Source: Hufsiella arboris
Lineage (GTDB): Bacteria > Bacteroidota > Bacteroidia > Sphingobacteriales > Sphingobacteriaceae
DNA: 64,000 nt
NCBI RefSeq assembly: GCF_009834875.1
Contig: NZ_WVHT01000002.1
Span: 660,074-724,073 of the forward strand
Direction: 5' to 3'
Positions 7,985 through 16,269 of this stretch are shown one piece after another. Numbering within the stretch: the first letter of the stretch is position 1; each line of letters begins with the position of its first letter. Made by a program: the position numbers and the translations under genes. The notes under the pieces were generated by a model. It saw nothing but the letters and a program-made list of their open reading frames with translations, was not told the DNA's origin and made no database searches.

Positions 7985-10441
7985 TTAATCCTTTTTATTC
8001 TCTTTACGTAACCTTCGGGCTTCCTGTCTTTTTTCTTTTGGAGTTTTTTCCTCTTCAGAACTGGTTACTGCCTGATCGTTCTTTTCCGCAGGTTTTGGAA
8101 CATCTTTTTGTGGTGCCGGAGCCTGTTCTTTCGGCTGGGTTTCTGGTGCAGGTTCTTGCTGTGGTTCAATTATTTCAGGTATATTCAGCGAATCCACCGC
8201 AGTACTGTCGACAGTAGTTGTATCGGTACGATAGACAGGTGTCGGGCAACTGTATTCCCGTTCGATTTTCACGCCGGGCTTCGGAAACGGGCCGTATGTA
8301 ATTCCCGTTGAGGGATCAGCGTAAACCTTCTCCATGAACCGTCCAAAAATAGGAAGTGCGGTATGTGCTCCTTCGCCATTTTCTGAGCTCCGAAAGTGGA
8401 CACTCCGATCATCGCATCCAACCCAGATTCCAGTAACGAGATCTTTTGTAATACCCATATACCAACCATCTACGTAATCGGATGAGGTTCCGGTTTTTCC
8501 GCCAATTTGATTGTTTTTCTTCCACAAATCATTGAAGCTCCATAAGTTTTGCGAGGTTCCTCCAGGTTCTTCCATACCGCCGCGGAACATATAAAGCATA
8601 AGCCATGCTATCTCTTCAGAAATCGCCCGTTCGATTTTTGGTTTAAAATCTGCGATAATGTTTCCATCCTGATCTGTTATTTTTTCAACCAGTATCGGAT
8701 CGGTTTTCACGCCTTTATTAAGAAAAGTGCCATAGGCTTTAACCATTTCATAAACAGATACATCATTGGATCCTAAACTGACCGATGGAACTGATGCAAG
8801 CGGACTTTCGATACCGCATTGATGAGCATATTTGACAACATTGTCCCATCCAACTTTTTCGGTTACCTGCGCAGTGATAGAATTTACCGATTTCGCCATT
8901 GCCCAACGCAATGACATTTCACGGCCGGAAAAGCTGTAGTCAGCATTTTTGGGTTCCCAGTATTCGGTTTTTCCGTTTTCCTGGTATTCGATTTTCACCG
9001 GCTTGTCAGTAAACTTATCGCATGGGCTCATGCCTTCTTCCAGCGCGGTTAAATAAGCAAATGGTTTAAATGTAGATCCCGCCTGGCGTTTCGCCTGGTT
9101 GACGTGGTCGTAATTAAAATGTTTAAAATCGATCCCGCCAACCCACACTTTGATCTTTCCGGTAAACGGATCGAGTGTCATCATCCCGGTATTCAGAATT
9201 TTAGCGTAGTATTTAATAGAATCAGTGGTTGAGAAATTCACTTCTTTGTCGCCGTCCCAGCTGAAAACCTTCATCTTTTTCTTCCGGTTCAAAAACTGAT
9301 CTATCGAATCCTGATTCCCGCTATATTTCTTCTTCAGTTCGTCATACCACGATAGACGCTGGCAGGCTTTTTCAACAAAATCAGGTATTACTTTTCCTTC
9401 CGAATCGCGCCATGGAATTTCATTTCCCCATACATTTTCAAAGCGACGCTGCAGCATTTTCATTTGCTCCGATACTGCCTGTTCAGCATATTTCTGCATT
9501 CGCGAATCAATCGTCGTGTATATTTTCAATCCGCTTTCATAAAGGTCGTAACCATTTTCGTCACACCATTTATCGAGATATCTTGCTACGGCAGAACGAA
9601 GATATGAGTCGCCTTCCGAATCGTCAGCAAGTTCGCCAATGGTAATTTTTATAGGCCTTGCGCTGTAAATTTTATATTCTCCGGGTTTTAAATAACCGTA
9701 TTTCTCCATTTGAGATAGGACGACATTGCGTCGTTCCAAAGCTTTCTCCGGATATTTTACCGGGTTATAGGAGGATGTTGCCTTCAGCATGCCGATCAAT
9801 AAAGCCGACTCTTCCGGCTGAAGCATGCCAGGTTCTTTATTGAAGTATTTTTTTGCCGATGTTTTTATTCCAAACGTATTATTTCCGAAAGAAACCGTAT
9901 TAAGATACATCGTCAGAATCTGGTCTTTGGAATAAACTCTTTCAAGTTTAAAGGCAGTTAGCCACTCTTTAAATTTATAAACGATGGTTCGTACAAACGG
10001 AATATGCTTGATAAAGCCCTGTGATTTATTATAGCGGGTGCGATAAAGATTTTTTGCAAGCTGCTGGGTAATAGTGCTGGCTCCGCGACGATCACCGGAC
10101 GCTGTAGAGATCAAGCCTGAAATCAATGAGCGAAAATCAACGCCGTTGTGGCTATAAAATCGAACATCCTCTGTGGCAACCAAAGCGTTAACAACACTTG
10201 GTGATATTTTATTGAGTTCAACCGGAGATCTGTTTTCCTTATAATAACGTCCGATCAATTTGCCGTCGGCGGTATAAAGTTCCGATGCAACGCGCATATT
10301 CGGCATCTTAATGTCCTTAACACTAGGCGAATAACCAAATAATCCCAAAAAGTTCAGCTCGATAGCACAGAAGAAAATAATTATAAAATACAGAGCGATC
10401 ACCGCAATGCGAAGCGGCTTATTTTTAATCTCTTTAAACAT
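7985..10441 (-). CDS. Class A penicillin-binding protein (PBP1A-type)
   Basis: 818 aa bifunctional peptidoglycan synthase. It has one N-terminal membrane helix (about 10-32). The GT51 glycosyltransferase domain carries catalytic Glu91 in EDVRFYSHNGVD and the TITQQLAKNL motif (123-132). The transpeptidase domain has all three motifs: STFK (456-459, nucleophile Ser456), SVN (518-520) and KTGT (649-652). The C-terminal tail (from about 735) is low-complexity Pro/Glu/Lys and ends very basic, perhaps binding cell-wall or nucleic-acid polymers. It polymerises glycan strands and cross-links stem peptides on the outer face of the inner membrane. It lies 90 bp from the peptidase/propeller gene on the same strand and could be co-transcribed with it. 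Confidence 0.95.
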   Translation of the reverse strand: MFKEIKNKPLRIAVIALYFIIIFFCAIELNFLGLFGYSPSVKDIKMPNMRVASELYTADGKLIGRYYKENRSPVELNKISPSVVNALVATEDVRFYSHNGVDFRSLISGLISTASGDRRGASTITQQLAKNLYRTRYNKSQGFIKHIPFVRTIVYKFKEWLTAFKLERVYSKDQILTMYLNTVSFGNNTFGIKTSAKKYFNKEPGMLQPEESALLIGMLKATSSYNPVKYPEKALERRNVVLSQMEKYGYLKPGEYKIYSARPIKITIGELADDSEGDSYLRSAVARYLDKWCDENGYDLYESGLKIYTTIDSRMQKYAEQAVSEQMKMLQRRFENVWGNEIPWRDSEGKVIPDFVEKACQRLSWYDELKKKYSGNQDSIDQFLNRKKKMKVFSWDGDKEVNFSTTDSIKYYAKILNTGMMTLDPFTGKIKVWVGGIDFKHFNYDHVNQAKRQAGSTFKPFAYLTALEEGMSPCDKFTDKPVKIEYQENGKTEYWEPKNADYSFSGREMSLRWAMAKSVNSITAQVTEKVGWDNVVKYAHQCGIESPLASVPSVSLGSNDVSVYEMVKAYGTFLNKGVKTDPILVEKITDQDGNIIADFKPKIERAISEEIAWLMLYMFRGGMEEPGGTSQNLWSFNDLWKKNNQIGGKTGTSSDYVDGWYMGITKDLVTGIWVGCDDRSVHFRSSENGEGAHTALPIFGRFMEKVYADPSTGITYGPFPKPGVKIEREYSCPTPVYRTDTTTVDSTAVDSLNIPEIIEPQQEPAPETQPKEQAPAPQKDVPKPAEKNDQAVTSSEEEKTPKEKRQEARRLRKENKKD

Positions 10442-10530
10442 ACTTAGGGGAAACCTTCTTATATTAAATCAGGATACGCTATAAACGGCAAATCCTCGAA
10501 AAAATTTCAGCAATAAAGATAAACGTAGAA

Positions 10531-11400
10531 ATGAATTCCATAGCCAAAAAATTTCAAATTGAGCGAGACAGCAAACTTTCTTTAAAAAAATCAGATACCT
10601 CCGAAACTGGCGGCTTTGAAAAAGAAGCAGCAGAACAAGAGATGGAAAAAATCAAATCAGAGATGGCGCAGTTACAAGATCGTTTGTACGCTACAGACCG
10701 GTATTCGCTGCTGATTATATTTCAGGCGATGGATGCAGCCGGTAAAGACAGCGCCATTAAACATGTGATGAGCGGCTTAAATCCACAGGGTTGCCAGGTT
10801 TTCAGTTTTAAACAACCGTCTTCTGAAGATTATGACCATGATTTTTTATGGAGACACTATAAGGCTTTGCCGGAAAAAGGGCGCATCGGCATACATAACC
10901 GCTCACATTATGAAAACGTGCTGGTAGCTAAGGTTCATCCCGATTTGCTTTTAAAGGAACGCCAGGTTGATTCGCCAAACGTTAACAAAGATTTTTGGCA
11001 GGATCGGTATCAGAGCATCCGGGATTTCGAAAAACATCTGACCCGAAACGGAACCAAAATCATCAAGTTCTTTTTAAACATCTCAAAAGACGAACAGAAA
11101 AAACGCTTTCTCGAACGTATTGATACTGCCGAAAAGAACTGGAAATTTTCCTCATTCGATTTGCAGGAACGAGAACGCTGGGACGATTATATGAAGGCTT
11201 ATGAAGAAGCTATAACCAGTACTTCGACAGATTATGCGCCGTGGTACGTCATTCCGGCGAATAAAAAATGGTTTGCCCGGCTGGCAATAAGCGGAATTAT
11301 TAAAGAAACGCTTGAATCGATGAGCCTAAAAACTCCGCAATTATCACAAGAAGATGCGGATAATCTGCAAAAAAGTAAAGAACAATTACTAGGTGAATAA
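10531..11400 (+). CDS. ppk2: Polyphosphate kinase 2 family protein
   Basis: 289 aa. It has a P-loop-like kinase core with Walker A AMDAAGKDSAIKHV (66-79) and the PPK2 lid/Walker B region HNRSHYENVLV (122-132); relatives read FNRSHYEDVLV. PPK2 enzymes transfer phosphate between polyphosphate and nucleoside mono- or diphosphates. The single-domain length fits class I or III, and I cannot separate these by eye. It is divergent from PBP1A. A ppk1-ppx pair lies at 34.7-37.7 kb, so the window holds three polyphosphate enzymes. The 3' end is 3 bp from the stop of the converging next gene. Confidence 0.92.
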   Translation: MNSIAKKFQIERDSKLSLKKSDTSETGGFEKEAAEQEMEKIKSEMAQLQDRLYATDRYSLLIIFQAMDAAGKDSAIKHVMSGLNPQGCQVFSFKQPSSEDYDHDFLWRHYKALPEKGRIGIHNRSHYENVLVAKVHPDLLLKERQVDSPNVNKDFWQDRYQSIRDFEKHLTRNGTKIIKFFLNISKDEQKKRFLERIDTAEKNWKFSSFDLQERERWDDYMKAYEEAITSTSTDYAPWYVIPANKKWFARLAISGIIKETLESMSLKTPQLSQEDADNLQKSKEQLLGE

Positions 11401-11403
11401 TCC

Positions 11404-11919
11404 TTAGCTAAGAGGTCTTACTGTAACTTTTGGTTTCTCATCCTTAGGCACAATGAAAATTGTATCATTTTCAACTGTCTGCCCGGGATCGAGGTAATAA
11501 CCTGCGATTATAACCATTAACGAGTTGATGATTTTGTCATTTTTATCTTTCGTAGGATAAGTCACACTGACCTGCTGGGTATTCATTTTTACTTCGATTT
11601 TTTTGGAAGTAAGTTTAGCTCCGGTAGCATTAACGCAATTTAATTCGACTAGTTTCCCTGCAGTAAAAGATGAAGGGTCAGGATAATTTTTAAGACGAAC
11701 GTTATAAGACTTCTGTGTATTGTTCTTAACAGAGGCCACAACTTTATAGCGATCAAATTTTGCGCCCTTGATTTCAACGCTTTCTTGATTGACAACACGG
11801 AAAGTGACTTCTAACCCATCCAGATTAATGGTTTGTCCGTCTGTAATATCCTGGGCATGTAAAGTTAAACCAGACGCTAGAAATAACAGCAGCAGTACGG
11901 TTTTAGCGATTTTTTTCAT
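11404..11919 (-). CDS. Secreted beta-rich protein of unknown function
   Basis: 171 aa. A clear signal peptide (MKKIAKTVLLLLFLASG...HAQ) is followed by about 148 residues of alternating hydrophobic/polar pattern that suggest an all-beta, Ig-like or lipocalin-like fold. It has no cysteine pair, lipobox or catalytic motif. I do not recognise the family. It converges with PPK2 almost end to end and is followed on the minus strand by folD, with 87 bp upstream of its start. Confidence 0.7.
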   Translation of the reverse strand: MKKIAKTVLLLLFLASGLTLHAQDITDGQTINLDGLEVTFRVVNQESVEIKGAKFDRYKVVASVKNNTQKSYNVRLKNYPDPSSFTAGKLVELNCVNATGAKLTSKKIEVKMNTQQVSVTYPTKDKNDKIINSLMVIIAGYYLDPGQTVENDTIFIVPKDEKPKVTVRPLS

Positions 11920-12006
11920 ATTGTAGAGTTGTTTTGAACTCTACAATACGTTTTTTACCGGTACAGGAAAATATTCAGACTCAACCTGCTGTGAGATCGA
12001 AATAAA

Positions 12007-12888
12007 CTATTTGTAGATTTCTTTTTTCGCTGAGGCAAGCGTGTTTTTCAACAAACCGATTATCGTCATTAATCCAACACCACCCGGAACAGGAGTTATC
12101 CAGGAAGCCTTTGGAGCCACATTCTCGAAGTCCACATCGCCATAAAGCTTATAGCCTGATTTTGTAATTTGAGATTTCTCACGGTTAATACCGACATCAA
12201 TAATTACAGCACTATCTTTAACCATTTCAGACGTAATAAAATTCTTTTTTCCGATAGCGGCCACGATAATATCGGCGCTTTGAACAATCTCGGTAAGATT
12301 TTTAGTCCTGCTATGCGTTAGGGTCACCGTGCAGTTACCGGGATAATCGTTACGGGCAAGTAATATACTCATCGGGCTTCCTACAATGTTACTGCGGCCT
12401 ACAATCACGCAATGCTTTCCCGCGGTTTCAATTTTATATTCTTCCAGCATCATTAATATGCCGTAAGGAGTTGCCGGTATAAAACAGGGAAGGTTTCTCA
12501 TCATCCGGCCAAGGTTTACCGGGTGAAAGCCGTCTACATCTTTTTTATAGTCGATAGTTTCTGTAACCTTTTCAGGATCAATATTTTTAGGTAACGGCAA
12601 CTGAACAATTAGTCCATCTACTTCAGAGTCATTATTAATTTCTTTAATGCGATCTAATAACTCATTTTCAGTTACCGACTCGTCATAACGAATAAGTGTC
12701 GACTTAAAGCCAACCTTTTCGCAGTTACGCATTTTACTCGCCACGTAAGTTTCGCTTCCACCATCGTTACCAACTAAAATTGCCGCCAGATGTGGTTTTC
12801 TGCCAATTGTTGCCAGAACGCCTGCAGCTTCAGCTGTAATTTCTTCTTTAAGTTTTTCAGATACGAACTTTCCGTCGAGTAATTGCAT
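12007..12888 (-). CDS. folD: Methylenetetrahydrofolate dehydrogenase/cyclohydrolase FolD
   Basis: 293 aa, the usual FolD length. N-terminal catalytic motifs: [14 protein letters not shown] (active-site Tyr and Lys) and [11 protein letters not shown]. The C-terminal NAD(P) domain has GRSNIVGSP and the closing [11 protein letters not shown]. It interconverts 5,10-methylene-, methenyl- and 10-formyl-tetrahydrofolate in the cytoplasm. It follows lepA on the same strand across a 70-bp repeat-containing spacer, so the two may share a transcript. purU (25.7 kb), which also uses 10-formyl-THF, is elsewhere in the window. Confidence 0.97.
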   Translation of the reverse strand: MQLLDGKFVSEKLKEEITAEAAGVLATIGRKPHLAAILVGNDGGSETYVASKMRNCEKVGFKSTLIRYDESVTENELLDRIKEINNDSEVDGLIVQLPLPKNIDPEKVTETIDYKKDVDGFHPVNLGRMMRNLPCFIPATPYGILMMLEEYKIETAGKHCVIVGRSNIVGSPMSILLARNDYPGNCTVTLTHSRTKNLTEIVQSADIIVAAIGKKNFITSEMVKDSAVIIDVGINREKSQITKSGYKLYGDVDFENVAPKASWITPVPGGVGLMTIIGLLKNTLASAKKEIYK

Positions 12889-12894
12889 GTGTTT

Positions 12895-12949
12895 AGATAT
12901 GAGAATTGAGATATCAGATATGAGACATACATCGGTTCAATCTCATATC
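12895..12949. repeat. GATATGAGA repeat cluster in the lepA-folD spacer
   Basis: AGATATGAGA occurs at 12895-12904 and 12916-12925, with an intervening TTGAGATATC variant. The inverted copy TCTCATATC lies at 12941-12949. The second and inverted copies can pair (9 bp, 15-base loop). There is no T-run, so it is not an ordinary terminator; it looks like a small intergenic repeat or processing hairpin. Confidence 0.6.
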
Positions 12950-12958
12950 CGCCATCTA

Positions 12959-14746
12959 TTAATCCAATTTTAAAACCGCCATAAATGCTGATTGAGGAAT
13001 TTCCACGTTTCCTACCTGGCGCATACGTTTTTTACCTTTTTTCTGCTTCTCTAATAATTTTCGTTTACGGGAGATATCACCGCCATAACATTTAGCAGTA
13101 ACGTCTTTACGTAAAGCGCGCACCGACTCACGGGCTATGATTTTTGCACCGATTGACGCCTGTATTACAATTTCAAACTGTTGGCGCGGTAAAAGCTCTT
13201 TTAGTTTTTCACAGATCTTTTTGCCGAAATCATATGAGTTACTTCTGTGTATTAACGAAGACAAAGCATCTACCGGCTCGCTGTTAAGGCGAATATCCAA
13301 TCGAACCAGGTCTGATTGCCTGTAACCTATCTGGTGATAGTCGAACGAGGCATATCCTTTCGAAATGGTTTTCAGGCGATCGTAAAAATCAAATACGATT
13401 TCACCCATAGGCATTTCAAAAACCAGTTCAACACGGTCGGAAGTAAGATATGACTGATTGATTATAATTCCGCGTTTTTGAATACAAAGCGACATTACCG
13501 GACCTACAAATTCAGATTTAGTAATGATGTTTGCCTTGATATATGGCTCTTCTACGTATTCAAGTTTACTCGGATCGGGAAGGTCGGAGGGATTGTTAAC
13601 AGCAATTTCTTCACCTTTAGTTGTATAGGCGATGTAGGAAACGTTCGGAACGGTTGTAATAACCGTCATGTCAAATTCGCGTTCAAGGCGCTCCTGGATG
13701 ATCTCCATGTGAAGCATTCCCAGGAATCCGCAACGGAATCCAAAACCGAGAGCAGCCGAAGATTCCGGTTCAAAAACTATTGACGCATCATTAAGCTGCA
13801 GTTTATGCATGCTTTCGCGAAGCTCTTCATAGTCTTCCGTATCTACCGGATAGATACCGGCGAATACCATCGGCTTTACTTCTTCAAAACCCTGGATCGC
13901 ATCCTTTGAAGGATTTTCTATGGTGGTGATGGTATCTCCAACCTTTACTTCCCGGGCCTCCTTAATACCTGAGATGATGTAGCCAACATCGCCTGTTTTT
14001 ATAACATCCTTCGGAACCTGGTTTAGCTTAAGCGTACCAACTTCGTCGGCAATATATTCTTTACCAGTTGCAATAAACTTAACTTTATCGTTCTTGCGAA
14101 TCTGACCGTTGACAACCTTAAAATAGGCGATAATCCCACGAAAAGAATTGAAAACGGAATCGAAAATCAATGCCTGAAGCTCGCCATCCGGATTGCCTAC
14201 CGGTGCAGGCACACGTTCAACGATTGCGCGTAAAATTTCATGAACGCCCATTCCTGTTTTACCAGAAGCTGCCAGAATTTCTTCGCGCTTACAACCAATA
14301 AGGTCAACAATCTGGTCTTTCACTTCTTCCGGCATAGCCCCGGGAAGATCCATTTTATTTAAAACCGGGATGATTTCCAGGTCATGCTCTAAAGCGAGAT
14401 AGAGGTTGGAAATGGTTTGCGCCTGTATTCCCTGGGAAGCATCAACAATAAGTAAAGCCCCTTCGCAAGCAGCGATTGAACGGGAAACCTCGTATGAAAA
14501 GTCGACGTGTCCGGGGGTGTCAATCAGGTTCAGGACGTAATCCTGGCCATCCAGTTTGTAATTCATCTGGATAGCATGACTTTTAATGGTTATCCCACGT
14601 TCACGCTCCAGGTCCATATCATCAAGCAATTGGGCTTGCGCCTCGCGTTGAGTGATTGTGTTGGTATATTCAAGCAATCGATCGGCTAATGTACTTTTAC
14701 CATGATCGATGTGCGCTATAATGCAAAAATTCCGTATATGCTTCAT
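12959..14746 (-). CDS. lepA: Translation elongation factor 4 (LepA)
   Basis: 595 aa, full length. G1 AHIDHGKST (11-19), the DTPGH motif of G3 and NKMDLP of G4 mark the GTPase. EF-G-like domains follow, including [12 protein letters not shown], and the LepA-specific C-terminal domain ends [13 protein letters not shown]...VLKLD. It is a ribosome-associated GTPase linked to initiation and back-translocation under stress. A perfect -7 box (TATCTTTG on the minus strand) sits 8 bp before ATG, so the message probably has almost no 5' leader. Confidence 0.98.
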   Translation of the reverse strand: MKHIRNFCIIAHIDHGKSTLADRLLEYTNTITQREAQAQLLDDMDLERERGITIKSHAIQMNYKLDGQDYVLNLIDTPGHVDFSYEVSRSIAACEGALLIVDASQGIQAQTISNLYLALEHDLEIIPVLNKMDLPGAMPEEVKDQIVDLIGCKREEILAASGKTGMGVHEILRAIVERVPAPVGNPDGELQALIFDSVFNSFRGIIAYFKVVNGQIRKNDKVKFIATGKEYIADEVGTLKLNQVPKDVIKTGDVGYIISGIKEAREVKVGDTITTIENPSKDAIQGFEEVKPMVFAGIYPVDTEDYEELRESMHKLQLNDASIVFEPESSAALGFGFRCGFLGMLHMEIIQERLEREFDMTVITTVPNVSYIAYTTKGEEIAVNNPSDLPDPSKLEYVEEPYIKANIITKSEFVGPVMSLCIQKRGIIINQSYLTSDRVELVFEMPMGEIVFDFYDRLKTISKGYASFDYHQIGYRQSDLVRLDIRLNSEPVDALSSLIHRSNSYDFGKKICEKLKELLPRQQFEIVIQASIGAKIIARESVRALRKDVTAKCYGGDISRKRKLLEKQKKGKKRMRQVGNVEIPQSAFMAVLKLD

Positions 14747-14754
14747 CCGAACCG

Positions 14755-14762
14755 CAAAGATA
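14755..14762 (-). promoter_or_regulatory. Bacteroidota -7 box for lepA
   Basis: TATCTTTG on the minus strand matches TAnnTTTG exactly, 8 bp before the lepA ATG. I see no clean TTTG -33 box at standard distance. Confidence 0.55.
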
Positions 14763-14786
14763 AATTTTTGAAAGTAATTTTAAGCC

Positions 14787-15674
14787 ATGTTTTTAAGTGA
14801 TCATTTAGCGTTGTACCTAAAGCAGATCTTCCGTCAAAAGGGAGTAAGAAACGGTGATTTTGAAGTATTAAGCATTGTTTCGGGCGGTGATATAAACTTT
14901 TGTTGTAAACTGAAAGCGGGCGCCGGGTTTTATTTTCTCAAATTCAACTATCTTAAGAAGTATCCTGATATGCTCTTTAAAGAAGGGCAGGGGTTAAAAC
15001 TTATAGCCAATTCCGGCAGTATCAATACGCCTGACGTTGTTGCAACAGGAGCTGTCGTCGACGAACAGTTCTTATTACTTGAGTGGATTACATCTGGAGA
15101 TAAGACAGCGAAAAAATCGCAGCGATTGCTAGGAGAGAGGCTCGCCGAAATGCATAAAAACACACATGAATCATTCGGGCTCGAGTTCGACAATTACATG
15201 GGTTCGCTGAAGCAAACAAATACGTTTTGCAATAATTTTACGGAGTTTTTTATTATGAACAGACTTGAGATCCAACTCAAAATAGCATTCGATAATAAGT
15301 TGGTAAACAGTGATTTATATTTAAAATTCAAACAAATATTCACGAAATTTGATGAATTGTATCCGACAGAAGATCCGGCTTTGGTTCACGGTGATTTATG
15401 GTCGGGAAATTATTTGGCAGGCTTAAATCAGCAACCGGTTTTAATTGATCCTGCCGTAAGTTATAGCCACCGGGAAATTGATATAGCGATGACGACACTT
15501 TTCGGAGGCTTTTCGAGCGAATTTTACCAGGCTTATACCGACGTTTTTCCTTTAGCCCCAGAATGGCAGGAGCGTTGTTTTTTGTGGAATCTTTATCCCT
15601 TGCTAATTCATCTGAATTTATTCGGGCAATCGTATATTCCGCAATTGAAAGCAAATTTGCAAAAATTTATCTGA
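14787..15674 (+). CDS. Fructosamine kinase family protein
   Basis: 295 aa, a fructosamine-3-kinase/aminoglycoside phosphotransferase-like fold. A candidate ATP-binding lysine is Lys52 (FLKFNYL). The catalytic loop is HGDLWSGN (201-208), and the metal-binding Asp221 is in LIDPAVSYSHREID. Family members phosphorylate ketosamines on glycated proteins, leading to their repair. Bacterial substrates are mostly untested. It is divergent from lepA (40 bp apart). Its stop overlaps the next start in TGATG, which suggests translational coupling with the MmcQ-family gene. Confidence 0.9.
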   Translation: MFLSDHLALYLKQIFRQKGVRNGDFEVLSIVSGGDINFCCKLKAGAGFYFLKFNYLKKYPDMLFKEGQGLKLIANSGSINTPDVVATGAVVDEQFLLLEWITSGDKTAKKSQRLLGERLAEMHKNTHESFGLEFDNYMGSLKQTNTFCNNFTEFFIMNRLEIQLKIAFDNKLVNSDLYLKFKQIFTKFDELYPTEDPALVHGDLWSGNYLAGLNQQPVLIDPAVSYSHREIDIAMTTLFGGFSSEFYQAYTDVFPLAPEWQERCFLWNLYPLLIHLNLFGQSYIPQLKANLQKFI

Positions 15675-16021
15675 TGAATATCGAAGAACTCAGAGAGTAT
15701 TGTATCTCAAAAAAAGAAGTGGAAGAAACTTTTCCTTTTGGACCGGATCATATCGTTTTTAAGGTAGCCGGAAAGATGTTTTTATTGGCACCGTTAGACA
15801 CGCCTTTAACAATGAACGTAAAATGCGATCCAGAGCTTGCGCAGGAATTACGGGATCAATATGGGGAGGTTAAGCCGGGATATCATATGAATAAAAAGCT
15901 TTGGAATACTGTTGATCTTAACGGTTCGCTGCCTGCTAGCAAAATCATCGAATTTATCGATCATTCGTATGACCAGGTTGTAGCAGGTTTGCCGAAAGCG
16001 GTTAAAAGCAGGCTAATTTAA
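15674..16021 (+). CDS. MmcQ/YjbR family protein
   Basis: 115 aa. I chose ATG 15674 because it overlaps the preceding stop (TGATG) and gives the normal MmcQ/YjbR start MNIEELREYCISK. The family motifs FPFGPDHIVFKVAGKMF and a KPGYHMNKKLWNTV strand are clear. The fold is CyaY-like with presumed nucleic-acid binding; the function is not known. It is coupled to the fructosamine kinase gene. Confidence 0.92.
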   Translation: MNIEELREYCISKKEVEETFPFGPDHIVFKVAGKMFLLAPLDTPLTMNVKCDPELAQELRDQYGEVKPGYHMNKKLWNTVDLNGSLPASKIIEFIDHSYDQVVAGLPKAVKSRLI

Positions 16022-16198
16022 CCTGTAAAACGGCAAATTGATCTTGTCATAATTTACATAGCAAATTTGCCGTGGCTGTAATCTTTTAGGCAGTGTTTTT
16101 AAATAGTGCGGATAAATTTTCAGAATTAATAATGCCTGTATCGTAATTAACAATATAAATAAGATTATCAATAACAACAGCAGCAGTATTATTTCCAT
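16013..16198 (-). CDS. Possible 61-aa single-span membrane peptide
   Basis: From ATG 16198 (a GTG lies one codon upstream) the frame gives a strongly hydrophobic first 25 residues (Leu/Ile-rich), then a basic tail (KTLPKRLQPRQ). This fits a small membrane protein with a cytoplasmic tail. It overlaps the 3' end of the MmcQ gene by 9 bp on the opposite strand. There is no homology I can name and no clear promoter. It could be a chance frame in AT-rich DNA. Confidence 0.3.
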   Translation of the reverse strand: MEIILLLLLLIILFILLITIQALLILKIYPHYLKTLPKRLQPRQICYVNYDKINLPFYRLN

Positions 16199-16269
16199 CA
16201 CAAGCAGCTTGAACTGACATACTTACGATAGTCGCAATCGACTGGATTTTCATTGCAAGAACAATTTTA

